The notes below the pieces were generated by a model. That model was not told where the DNA came from. It ran no database searches and worked only from the letters and a program-made list of their open reading frames with translations. Below are positions 11,506 through 22,230 of a stretch of DNA of 44,756 bases, piece by piece (positions within the stretch are counted from its first letter, which is position 1; each line of letters opens with the position of its first letter). The translations under genes were made by a program, and so were the position numbers. Source of the stretch: Bigelowiella natans CCMP2755 (lineage: Eukaryota > Cercozoa > Chlorarachniophyceae); NCBI GenBank assembly GCA_000320545.1, contig ADNK01002191.1, positions 1-44,756 on the forward strand, written 5' to 3'.

Positions 11506-11964
11506 GAATAGGAAGTTTGTTCGACGGCCGAGCGACGGGCTGATTTATGATCCAGAAGTGAGAATTCGGGCCCTTACTGGTACGACCGAGATCTAATTCG
11601 CAACGATTGTAAGGAGCTATTGTCGTGGATATACCATTCTGACGCTGCGGGCGGCTCCGATAGTAACTTTTGTACTGCGTTATGCAAATGGCGGTTGCGA
11701 GACAAGGCCATTATCGATTTTTCCGCCTTTGCGACGAAATCTATTGTCTGGAGTGTGTGTGTGTGTGTGTGTGTGTGACATGTCTTTCAGCTGTATTATC
11801 AATACTCTCTCGTTTTCTTGTTACAGGGAGGGTCCTTTTTCCCTCCAAAAATCGTAGTGTAGAAGAGGCAGAGGCACTTCTTCGGCACGCTCAAGGTGGT
11901 TCTTAACTGGCTGAAAATAACAACAGCTTCATCGTCACGATTTCACGTTGTACTTTTACTTCTG

Positions 11965-12001
<37 letters not shown>

Positions 12002-12013
12002 ATCGTGCACATG

Positions 12014-12044
<31 letters not shown>

Positions 12045-12336
12045 GACATTTAGAATGCATTGTACACCGAATAAACCATCTTTCTTTTTTCTCTTGCTCC
12101 AAGGTCATGTCTCTAGATGCCGTCGAAGCAGAGCACAATGGCGGGAACGAAGGTTAGTTAATTACGCTACAGTTCACACAAATAATATCCCTGGAGAGTC
12201 AGGGGAGAGAGGACAAGAATCCCAGCAGCAGCAGCAGCAACAACAACAGCAACAGAAACAGCAAGGACTGCAGTTGCAAAATGGAGCAGAAGCAGCAGCA
12301 GCAGAAGCAGCAGCAGCAGAAGCAGCAGCAGCAGAA

Positions 12337-12369
<33 letters not shown>

Positions 12370-12375
12370 CCATAG
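11506..12375 (+). CDS. C-terminal exons of an unrecognised Gln/Ala-rich protein
   Basis: Exons 11506-11579, 11827-11895, 12117-12152 and 12203-12375 join in phase. They read KFVRRPSDGLIYDPE, then a helical EEAEALLRHAQ segment, then AVEAEHNGGNE, then a poly-Gln run and five blocks of four to six Ala separated by Glu, ending at TAG. The tail is encoded by a 15-base CAG-type minisatellite. It may be the 3' end of the gene that starts before 8945, or a separate gene whose start is unseen. No function can be given; Gln/Ala-rich tails are common disordered regions in protist proteins. Confidence 0.5.
12225..12370 (+). repeat. CAG repeat with a 15-base (AGCAGCAGCAGCAGA) minisatellite
   Basis: A CAG/CAA run, then about five copies of a 15-base unit. 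It is open in all three forward frames (QQQQK, AAAAE and SSSSR), so composition alone cannot fix the reading frame. The upstream splice phase favours AAAAE. Confidence 0.85.
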
Positions 12376-13752
12376 CCACAAACACAGCACTGTGATCATT
12401 GCTGCTCACAGATGCACGCTTACGAGCGTTTGCGTCCCTCAATGATGTCCACGACTAGCTAGACAACTGTGTGCGTGTTTCATCTGTCGAAGGCTAGTGC
12501 CATGCTAGCATGCTGATGGCGCCATGTGATGAATGCAATGTGTTTCTTGCATGCCATTGCTAGATTGCGCGAAGTGCAACCACAGCCAACTTGTCGCTCA
12601 AGCAGATCATTGCGCCCGTTGCACAGCTAGACAGTGTCCACCATGCACATCTACGATGTGTCGATGATTTTAATTGCAAAGCTCCAGCTAGCTAGATGCA
12701 CCAAAAATGGGAACAATGGAGAAATGAGCATCTCTGCTAGTCTGTGCAAGTCTGGGTCGTTCTGTGTGGGACCGCTCATGCACTTGCTAGCTTGCAGCCT
12801 GTGGAAGGAAAGCTAGAAAGGTTCTTGAGATTGATCAAGTCATCAAGTCCTTCAATCTGCAGGACACGGTTGAACGACAGGTCCAGCCATTCCAGGTTCA
12901 CCGGTCAACACCAGAACACCACCATCGTGTGCACGGCTTTTCTGCGTTCCCGCAGTCCACAAACGGAGGGGGATGAGCATGTCCGAAGTGTGGCGTGGGA
13001 ACAAAAGTGGTTGTCCGAAAAGTGCGACCAGTTGTTTGGAGCACTTGTTGGTCGCACTGACTGAGACTCACTGACCGACTGCCTGAACGAAAAGAGCATT
13101 GATGAAACATCGACATGCCTTCATCTTTTCTGAACGCGGCGATTTTGACAGTTTTTCGATCGAACCTTGCAAGTGTCTTGCCACAGCCGTTTGAAAGTTC
13201 CTGGTCTCATGTTGCACACGAAAGATGTCGTCCCTCACCAATTCAATGAAACAATGAAACAATGATGAAGAACTGCATTTCCAAAGTGTTGCAAGACACT
13301 TGCAGTGTGCAAAATGCAGTGCCTCGAACTGGTTTCAAGCTGTTGAACATTGAACATTGAAGAAAGCATCAAATCAACATGCGCCAGAACCACATGGGAG
13401 ACGGCGTGGCTGTTCGTGGCAGACCTAGATCCATAGATCTAGATCAAATTTCAGGTGGGGTACTTGCATCAATATTTTGCGTACTTGCGATCATTTCCCG
13501 GTAAATTACATGCGAATAGCAATTAGCGACAAAGATTTTTTTGCATTTTTGAACAGGGATGTGTCCCCTCTCTACAATGACATCACAGATCTACTTAAAA
13601 CTTAACTGGAGGTTTCAAGGTTTTTTTGAGTTGTTGCCGGCTTGTCGTTTTGTCCAAAATGCAGACCGTTTTTAGCATAAAATCACCAGGAAATCTCCAG
13701 AGCCTTGGCTCAAAACTGCAACACAAACACAATCGCCGACTTGCAGTGCAAC
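12376..13752. other. spacer, no supported gene
   Basis: I see no coherent exon chain. The first part (12460-12800) is rich in GCTAGC and GCATGC words. Small ORFs here are below 110 codons and lack splice or motif support. Confidence 0.55.
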
Positions 13753-15215
13753 ATGAGTCTCCTCACCGCCGTGTCCCTTGCCATTTGCATTCAAGCACAC
13801 GGATTGGATCGTCCCAAGGGTGATCCCCTATCCCAGACTTTGCGACCGTTATTTGAGAAAGAGGGGGGTTGGGCATCGAGTTTGCTTTGCGCACTTTTTT
13901 GGGAGAATGTTGATGAGCTCGACTCGCAGCGAATACATCGTGTAATATCTAAACAACTGACTTTGTTGCAGGATCGCCTCAAGATGTGGGCGATAGCCTA
14001 GCAGCTGTGTTCACAAAGTATTACTCCAAGCCGACGACCGCTGCTGAAGCTACTGACGCTGGATACTCCGCTGTCGATGGGAAATGCGACCCATACCTGG
14101 GAGTCGCTTACACCCAAGGCGGAAAGCTCTCGAAAAAGGTGAACGTTCTTTACCGTACGTGCATCAACAAACTACGTTTATGCGCGTGAATGAGATCAAT
14201 CACCGCGTGTTCAATGCATGCAGACTCCGGAATTCATTTACTTCACGCCTGGGGGACAGTTAGCTGGTGTTGCCGTTGACGTGTATGGGACACCCGAGAC
14301 CAGCTTGATCGATGCGGGATACTTCGTGAAGAAGGATGAGCAACGCTACCATATTTCAGCTACTTTTCGGTTGTGATACTGCTAGCCATATGTGTTCCCA
14401 GCCAGTCGATCGCTTCCCATGGCATCTAAAGATGTTACTAATCTTGATTAAAAATTAGAAAATATCTCAACCCTTTTTTTTCACTTTTCTCACAATTTTG
14501 ATAGCTTTCTGCACTTCCACCAGAAACTCAATAACGTTGTACATCACATTTCCATTAGTGCCCCAGACAAGGTGTGCTCTAGCTCCGCTGATGAGATGGT
14601 GGTTGGCGACCGTGTTGTCCTCAATGCCGCAGGGCCAGAAGGCCCGGGAGTCAATTACCACATTTCCTTAAACGAAACTGGAGCAATCTCCCAAGGATTT
14701 TCAAGAGGATCGTGTTTTGACGGAATGGGGTGGCATTATTTCAAGGTGAGAATGCAATAGTTGAGCAGTCGTAGTGAATCGCCCCCCCGTTGATCTGGGT
14801 TATAGCTTATTATCATTATAACAAATTTACAAAAAAAGGATATCTCCGGAGAGTCTACCTCCCAGAAAATGAAGTTTCCGCTTCCAGCAGAGCACCTTCT
14901 TCCCATCGTACCAATGTATCACGAGGGAAAACTCAACGCTATCTTCTTCACGACGACTAAAGTGCAGCAAACCCTCCTCCCCCCCAGAACAAACGGGTGG
15001 GAGCCAATTCCTCTACCGAACAAGCTGATGTGTGGGAATTGGTGCGATACGGACTGTGGCTTCTCGGGGACGGCAATCTGGTCGACCCAGCATTGGTCAG
15101 TGCAGAAGCTCAACACAATCATGCACGACGATGCCGCAGCCAAAAGACCTAAAATATACACACAAGTGTCTGATGGTTTGATTTGTGCTTCTTGATGGTG
15201 GCATGAAAACACTGT

Positions 15216-15288
<73 letters not shown>

Positions 15289-15388
15289 GTACTTCCATGA
15301 CCACACCAAAGTCATCTGTCCTTCAAGCCTCCATTGCACATTAAAGGGAATCACATGTTGTGAGGCTTCTAAATCGCTGGAGCTTTGA
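13753..15388 (+). CDS. secreted Cys/Trp-rich protein of unknown family (6 exons)
   Basis: Exons 13753-13819, 13972-14138, 14224-14369, 14559-14745, 14839-15095 and 15289-15388 join perfectly in frame to 307 residues with a TGA stop. The ATG at 13753 opens a short signal peptide (MSLLTAVSLAICIQAHG). The mature part is compact and globular in look, with an acidic start, FIYFTPGGQLAGV, SCFDGMGWHYFK, CGNWCDTDCGF and a C-terminal block HWYFHDHTK with four more Cys (C...C...CC). Paired Cys and aromatic residues suggest a disulphide-stabilised extracellular domain. I cannot match it to a named family and find no catalytic triad or metal site that I trust. The last intron is a (CA)n(TA)n array that ends at the acceptor. 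Confidence 0.85.
15220..15285. repeat. (CA)n(TA)n microsatellite abutting a 3' splice site
   Basis: 30 bases of CA, then about 36 of TA, ending only three bases before the acceptor AG at 15287-15288. No separate polypyrimidine tract is present. Confidence 0.95.
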
Positions 15389-15703
15389 GCGCTGTTAAAT
15401 TGCCCGAGTGTCCATACAGCGGGCGCGTAGAATTGAAAAAATGTGCCGCGGCATTCTCGCCTCGCAAACGTGTACAGGCAGAGTAGCAATAGTCAGTATG
15501 TATGTGTAAGAGACGGTTGTTATTAAGAATTTACATCTTTTCAATATGCATCTAGATGATAACTTTCCACAGCGTTTATGTTGTGCTCATTCGTTTTAGA
15601 CTTAACGTAGCTGTGCTGGCATTTCGCTTTATTCATAAAAGTATATAAGCGTCGTATGCTTGCATGCGCGTCTGAGCTCATGCTAGTATGCTAGCATGCT
15701 AGC
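15389..15703. other. spacer between secreted-protein genes
   Basis: 3' flank of the six-exon secreted protein gene. The sequence just before the small ORF has overlapping GCTAGCATGCTAGCATG palindromes (15681-15703). No gene seen. Confidence 0.6.
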
Positions 15704-15877
15704 ATGGTTCTTCTAGCTCTTTGGGTTGCCTTCCTAACATTGTCGCCCCTGCCAGTCTATGCTTATGCACTAACGTGTAATATTAATCTCGCAATTTGCG
15801 ACGTTGGCGTTGCTATGGCAGGCCGCCAGCGCTTGCAAGAGCGGTACATTAATGTGTCTAAATTTTTACAATGCTAG
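15704..15877 (+). CDS. small ORF with predicted signal peptide (57 residues)
   Basis: The ATG at 15704 follows an inverted GCTAGCATG repeat and opens a hydrophobic leader (VLLALWVAFLTL) with a plausible cleavage after a YAYA motif. A short mature part with three Cys follows, ending at TAG 15875-15877. Its length and leader suit a small secreted peptide, or the first exon of a longer gene. A second frame is open from 15824 to 16013. No homology is recognised and chance occurrence is possible. Confidence 0.35.
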   Translation: MVLLALWVAFLTLSPLPVYAYALTCNINLAICDVGVAMAGRQRLQERYINVSKFLQC

Positions 15878-16162
15878 AATGGTGGTCATCCTTATTCGTG
15901 TCAAAGTATCGAAAGCGTGCGGTGATGTTTTCGTTGGCTCCTACGTGCATGCGCTCTATCTCCACCCCTGTATGGTCCCGGTGCCTCAAAATGCCCATGT
16001 CAAGCATCGCTAGCAGAGCGAAAATAATCATTATTCATCGATTATTTTGAAATTTTCATTGTGACATATTCAGGATACATTTGAATGAGCGACGGACCGC
16101 TTCGTCGCATTGATATTGTATTTCTATTTGCAGAGCATGCCCTCGCCCTTCAAAATCTGTTC
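15878..16162. other. spacer at the 3' end of the FAAP24-like gene
   Basis: AT-rich. It contains the alternative ORF end at 16013 and the likely 3' UTR of the minus-strand FAAP24-like gene. Nothing else is recognised. Confidence 0.5.
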
Positions 16163-16844
16163 TCATAATTCATTCATTTTTTTTCTAGAGAAGAAAATTC
16201 TGACTTTGTCCTCTCCTCGTACAGACCCCAAATTTCGCACATCGCGGGGAGCAGTTTTGAAGGATTCAGAATAAAAGTAATTGGCAACACCTGCTATACA
16301 TTTGTGTTCCTCTAAGATGGAGGAAGCCTTCTTCCTTGAAATTCCAGGAACTTTTAGTGTGCTTTCCAACACCTTGTCATCGATGTTGTCCCGACTGGAA
16401 ACGTTCGCTTTGATGATTGATTTTGCTCGTTGCATTCTTTGAATGGTAGCCGCTGCTTGCCCAGGTCCGTTAACTGGAAGGACGGACGCACCAATCTTAA
16501 GCCCAAGGCGCTGAAATTTGATGAAGTTTTTCGCATGGAAGCTATTCCGATAAACCTAACATTGTTCCAGCGAACTGAGCACATGGCCTCTGATGGTTAG
16601 AAATTGCACCCAAGCTTACCAGCATGACGACGTTTCTTGAAGATTTATCGATTCCCGTGACTACCTCTGCCGGGTCCTTCCCTATAGACGCTTTTGGCAC
16701 GTAGATGATGTTTACATCTCCAACTCGAGCCGCCACGCGACACTCGTCGTTCTGGGTCAGAAGAGAGGCCTTGGTCTTGAAGAGCTCGTGAAGCGCGTCC
16801 CGCAGTTCGGCCTCGCAAGCTGCACCAAGGACCACCTTCTTCAT
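16163..16844 (-). CDS. FAAP24-like DNA-repair protein (XPF/MUS81-type fold)
   Basis: Two exons, 16844-16620 and 16555-16163, give 205 residues; the intron is 64 bases. The N-terminal half reads VVLGAACEAELRDAL, NIIYVPKASIGKDPAEV and NVVMLVYRNSFH, then KFQRLGLKIGASVLPVNG. This follows human FAAP24 in order and spacing (an I-L-Y-V strand, a V-V strand, then L-G-x-x-x-L-P-V). The C-terminal half has a helix-hairpin-helix, VPGISRKKASSILEEH, and ends near VRIFF, matching the FAAP24 HhH pair and its A-F-F end. Human FAAP24 has 215 residues. FAAP24 pairs with FANCM to bring the Fanconi anaemia core complex to stalled forks and has no nuclease activity. Upstream of the ATG the frame stays open back to a TAA with no other ATG. 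The call rests on recall of the human protein. Confidence 0.68.
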
Positions 16845-17243
16845 TCCGGCCTTCGCTGGTCCTTGTTTGCTTCGCTTTGGCGGGAAGCCATTCGGGGTTC
16901 GGGATGGAAGCAAGTTAAAACGTTGGAATTCAGAGGGATTTTACCCTGCGACAAGGAAAATTAAGGGAATTTGAAATATTATGAAAAGTAAGGCTGCTCG
17001 CCACCCTCTTTCATCACAAAAAAGATACGAATCTCATGTCTGAGCAAGCGTCGCTTCCGGTGAGGGGAGCCCGTCCATTGTCGACGTAGATTCAAACCCC
17101 CGCCTCGTTGAAAAATCTTCATGGGATTCACACGACCCTTGTCGATAGCTGGCCCCCCCTTGCCCCTTTCGCGCGAAGACGACGAGCAAGGGGGGTTCGG
17201 CGGACGAAGTCGTCGGTTCAAAATTCGTGCTTGGCGATGCAAG
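16845..17243. promoter_or_regulatory. divergent intergenic region (FAAP24-like / glyoxalase II)
   Basis: 399 bases separate the two head-to-head start codons. The region must hold both promoters. A CT/CG-rich tract lies at 17090-17200. No TATA box is obvious. Confidence 0.5.
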
Positions 17244-17380
17244 ATGCTTGTTGCGATCTTATCGCTGATTTTCCTCTACACGGCCTTTTCTTGGAGAGCC
17301 AAGGCCTGGGGCTCGCTGCCACTCGGCTCGCCCTCGGTTGTAGGCAGTGCCTCGATCATAACAGAACAAACACTTTCAAA

Positions 17381-17425
<45 letters not shown>

Positions 17426-19626
17426 CTTGTTTCGCGGTTTTTGCTGGCGATGATTCGTGACAGGCATTCTCAGATTCCGCCCTTATTTTACCGTTACTAG
17501 GTTGTCACTGTTCCCCTCCTGAACGATAACTATGGATACCTGATCGTCTGCCCGGTTAGGCAATAATAGCTTGAGAGAAGATGTCGACGCCGAATGATTT
17601 AATAGAAGATTTCTCTCTGCAAGGCTTCCCCAAAGCTGAAGAAAATAGATAACGATCGATGCCATGCTTTTTCCCCGAGCTGCAGGGCTGACTTCTCCTA
17701 ACGCTCTTTCCCCCCCTCGAATAATGCATGATTCTTTTCTAGAAAGAGAAGGTCTGTGCCGTGGTAGATCCGGTTGAACCCAAAAAAATCCTTGCTGCTG
17801 CGAAGAAGGAGGTGAGGCACAAACAAAGACGCGCTCCGCCCCGTTGTCTATCTTATTTACTGACCTGATTCGACTTTCCGGATCTCCGGTTGCTCTGGCC
17901 AGCCGCTCTGCAATGCTCCGACTTGAGACTGATAAATGTATGAAATATCTCCTCCCCCCCCTCCTCCTCCTTCTCTGCGTTCAGGGCGTAGATATCACGC
18001 ATATTCTCACAACGCACAGCCACTGGGACCATGCGGGGGGGAATAAGGATCTGATCAAATCGCTGAAAGAGTACTAATAATAAGAAGAAGATGATGAAGA
18101 AGAAGAAATGGAAGTTTTCGGACATCTCTAGCAGAGGGTTTATGTTTAAGGATTGGCTCTGAGATGAGAGGAAGATATATTAATGAAGAAGAAGAAGAAG
18201 AAGAAGAAGAAGAAGAAGAATGAGAAACAGCAGCAACAGTGTTAACATATCTTCCGCCATTCAAAAGTCTCTCTGCTTTGTTTTTATCACTTCGGAGCAC
18301 TGAATACAAAACGGTGGCAGGGCCAATCGTTAACCCCCCCCCCCCCCCCCCCCTCACAAGTAACAAACGCAAGCATTTTTGTCATGCCTACGAACACGCA
18401 TTTAGCCAAGGAAAGAGTGTGATAGTCGTCGGTGGCGCGAAGGACGGTATCCCAGGGGTCACCAAAGAGGTCAAGGAGGGGGATGAGTTTAAAATCGGAA
18501 CTTCGGTAGTATTATTCACCCTTACAAATGTGTAGAGGCGGCGGTCCGAATTGCTACAACATCGTCTTTGCTCTCTTCGCAGCGAAGAGGGGGGGCGAAT
18601 TTATCGATGGTGTATATATATCTCGATATTATTATTATCATTATTATTATTATTATTCTTAACACAAAAATACATAATGATAATACATAAATGATAATAC
18701 ATAATACTAATAGGTTGAAGTGAAAGTGCTGGACACGCCATGCCACACGCAGGGCCACGTATGCTTTTATTGCACGAGTAAGTCTCCCGTTCCTAGAAGA
18801 GTAGTGATTGACGTTCCTTTGACCTTCCTGACCATCATTCTTACGGCAATCTTCTCATCGTTCTGCTTGCAAATCATGCCAGAGGCCGATGCAAAGGAGA
18901 AGTCGGAAGGAGGCGCCGTGTTTACCGGGGACACGATGTTTGTTGGGGGCTGCGGGAACTTTAACAGCGGTGATGATGGAGAGTGCATGTGAGAGGAGAG
19001 TAGCGTGCTACGTAACACTTGCCTGTTGTCTCGATGAAATCTCCTTAAGAAATCGGACGAGGGGCATCCATAATGAAGGGGCTCTGGGTGCGTATTCTTA
19101 CCTACTCACAGGCTCTCCGGAGCAGATGTATAGCAATTTCATGAAGCTAGGGAAGCTGCCGAAAGACACTCTTGGTAGTAGAAAAGAAGAAGAAGAAGAA
19201 GAAGATGATGATGATGATGATGACGACGACCCCATGAGTACATGCTCCTTCATATACATTATTGTGTACTGTGAGACTTGTGTGGGCCACACCGACCCGC
19301 AGCGGCGGTGTGCGCGTGCATTTGCGACGTGTTTGGCTTTTTGTGTCTTGACGAGCATTTGTATTTTTTTTTTGGTGTGTGTGGGGGGGGTGGGGCATAG
19401 TGTATTGCGGCCACGAGTACACCTTAAAGAACCTTGCATACGCCTCCTACGCTGACCCTGAGGTAATAGCGCAGTTGTGCATGCCCGCTGATACTATGCA
19501 GTTGGGAGGATGCTGTGATCGCTTTGCTAGTAGGACGTGCGATGATGGTGATGATGATGAGGATGATGGTGATGATGTGTTTTGGCTCGATTCGGTATGG
19601 AGCAGGCAGCAGCAGCAGCAGCAGTA

Positions 19627-19660
<34 letters not shown>

Positions 19661-20492
19661 TTTGTTTTAATCGTTTGATGCAGCGCTGCCGTGGGTAGCC
19701 AGTAGTGCCATCATCACAACAGAGTGGCGATTAAGGCGTTGGCGATTGACCTGTAGATGGTGATTTAGAACGTCGAGCTCAAGGAGAGGGTCAAGTGGGC
19801 AGAGGTGCCGTCCATTTACTAGTTCCTTCCTCGCCGTCGTTTTGTCTGTTGTGAGCGATTTGAATTAAAATTAATTTCTGTTTGGCAATCATGGTTATGT
19901 CGGCATGAATCGTCACTGCCACCCTCCTCCTCCTCCTCCTCCTCCTCCTCCTTCTTCTTCTTCTCCTCCTTCTTCTTCTTCATCGCTGCTGTCCTACCAC
20001 CACCAAGCATTTTCACTGTTCCATGATCACACTTCACCATCACCCGTCCTTCCTACAAGCGCTCTGTGCTGACGTACGCGCTCTTGACATATCTCAAAGG
20101 AACGAAGGAAGGCAGGGCTGCCAACAGTACCTTCAACGATAAAAGACGGTATACAACCACGAGACGCTTGAATGCGTGTGTGTGTGTGTGCGTGTGTGTG
20201 TGTGTGTGCGTGCGCATGTCCATGCGCCCATTGATGGCTTCTGATGATGATGACAATATATCGTGTGGGATAGGGAAAATTTGGAGGGATGGGAGAAGGG
20301 TCAGCATTGTATTGTCGTAGTCCCAAGTGCGAGAAGCTGAGTACCCAAGGCGCCGGTTGAGGAGGGGGGTGGCTATAATGAATACCACGGTGTGTTTGCT
20401 CAGAGTGGGAGACCAACCCATTTCTGCGTGTGGACACGGAGACCATCCGGAAGTATGCGAAAACCACCGACGGCGCAAAGGCTATGAAGTAA
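17244..20492 (+). CDS. hydroxyacylglutathione hydrolase (glyoxalase II) with N-terminal leader
   Basis: Twelve exons keep frame throughout: 17244-17336 (or 17339), 17501-17554, 17743-17811, 17985-18070, 18406-18505, 18714-18777, 18883-18969, 19112-19174, 19401-19462, 19769-19804, 20100-20148 and 20404-20492, about 283 residues. The enzyme hydrolyses S-lactoylglutathione to lactate and glutathione, the second step of methylglyoxal detoxification. It shows the metallo-beta-lactamase motif THSHWDHAGG (His/Asp ligands at about residues 83-88), the DTPCHTQGHVCFY ligand region, AVFTGDTMFVGGCG, the VYCGHEYT ligand, and the family C-terminal block PTVPSTI...WETNPFLRV. The first exon is a hydrophobic leader (LVAILSLIFLYTAF), so an ER, plastid or mitochondrial location is likely rather than the cytosol. 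Several exons are tiny (36-64 bases). Introns hold (TA)n, (GAA)n, C-runs and (GT)n. Confidence 0.94.
17383..17422. repeat. (TA)n microsatellite
   Basis: TA run inside intron 1 of the glyoxalase II gene. Confidence 0.95.
18185..18220. repeat. (GAA)n triplet array
   Basis: Nearly pure GAA array in intron 4 of the glyoxalase II gene, followed at 18334-18352 by a C homopolymer. Confidence 0.9.
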
Positions 20493-21114
20493 CCGACACG
20501 CACAGAGCAGTTTTGTGGTTTTTGGGTTTGTTTTTGTTTTTGTTATTGTTTTTGTTGTTTTTTTTGTTTTTTTTTAAATTAACAACAATGGCGAGCGCCA
20601 TTGGTTGATTGCCTGCTGCAAAGGCTACCCTAGTAGCCATTCCTCGGTCGCATCCGTCCAAATCGCTGGACATAATGCAATGCATCGATAGCGCCGCTTC
20701 CGCCAAAGAGGGTGGAGAGGTTGGGTGGGATTGGGCGCGCGCGGAGTCATTATTTTATGCGAAAGCGGCGGAGCCGGCGGAATTGTTGTGAATCGTCCCA
20801 CGTGGGTTTGATGTGCAGGTTCGTGCGCGCTGACAAGGACGCTTGGGGAAGACGATAGATCTACCAATGCAAAGCTAGGATAACAGACATTAGCTGCTGC
20901 TGCTGCTGCTATGTGTGTTTGTGTGTGTGTGTGTGTGTGTGGCGTGTGCTTTAGTGTAAGCTGTGGGGGTGGGGGGGTTAATGCGCAGGATGGATTCGTC
21001 TCGATAGATCTTATTTGCCGTGGAGTTGTAGTTCTGCAGATATAATAGACACAGTAATACTATACATGTATGAGACGGATGTAATGAAATGTCTAAATTT
21101 TTTCCATGGTCATC

Positions 21115-21151
<37 letters not shown>

Positions 21152-22045
21152 AACGTTGTCTATAATGAATTGTATCATTATCTGTTTGTGCATGCTACAT
21201 AGCGCTTAATTTTCTGTCGGTTAATAAAAACATAAAAAAAAAAAAATGAGATAGGCACATCAACGATATTTTGTTATGCATGCTAGCATGCTAGCACGGC
21301 CGGGCGCTCCATGGACGGCTGGCGTCGATGCATCATATTTGCGCGCTGCATGTATCTAGCTAGCTAGCTAGCTAGCATAGCATGCGCATGCACGGCCATT
21401 GCACATATTTATTATTGCTGCATTGCACAGTTACATGAGGATATGCCCATTGAACAAATTTAATTTATAAATTCATTACATCCATCTTACTAGATTAATT
21501 ATTATTAGCACATTTTAGTAGTCATGTGACAAACAAACATTTCTAGATTTGTACATAAAATTTACATGAATCGTATAACAATGTGTTAGGGATATGGCAA
21601 CCCTAGATCGGTCGTATCAATGTGGCATGCACTTATTAAGTGCTATTTATGACAACATTCAACAGAAACATGCGTGCCAGGTAAAACCTTATATTTATGG
21701 CCGCGCGGCTTATCGCCATTATTAGAACATAGCATAAAGTCTAGATAGCATGTGCATGCTGTCTTCATGTGTGTGTGAGCATGCGCCACAATGCTAGAAT
21801 GGCATGTATAATGTACAGCAGTCGTTAATCCTTAGCACAAAAATTCAAAAACATGCAATGTTTAAATGCTTAAATAATACATGCAGAATCGCAGAATGAT
21901 CACAGCCCACTATAAAATTGGTTGTAATTTACATTCGTTCTTATTTACCATGCGCCATCAATTACAATTAAAGCGCAACAAATGCAACATCCTGTAATAT
22001 CTTTATGAAACTTCCTCGCGTAGATACGACGTTGACTGCACGATC
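20493..22045. other. spacer between convergent genes
   Basis: Lies between the 3' ends of glyoxalase II (+) and the ankyrin gene (-). A T/G-rich run is at 20517-20575, a (GT)n array near 20911-20940, a (TA)n run near 21118-21148, and AATAAA at about 21223 followed by an A-run that could be a poly(A) site. The stretch 21270-21400 is full of GCATGC/GCTAGC words and the rest is AT-rich. Short ORFs at 20600-20800 lack support. Confidence 0.6.
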
Positions 22046-22176
22046 CTAGTCGGGGTCATCCTCGGAGATGTCGTCGTCAGAGATATTGTCCGAAATTTCC
22101 GAAAGATTATCGTCGTCATCATCTCTAAACATACATCAAAAAATGGAGTGTGTGCATGGGGGAGAAAGAGACAGAG

Positions 22177-22230
<54 letters not shown>

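Noticed and set aside
18185-18220. Repeat arrays considered as a CRISPR array
   Set aside because: The arrays are simple di- and trinucleotide microsatellites with no spacer/repeat alternation, in an intron-bearing nuclear genome.
20609-20791. Possible extra C-terminal exon of glyoxalase II
   Set aside because: The family C-terminus is already complete at TAA 20490-20492, and no donor precedes that stop in the right phase.
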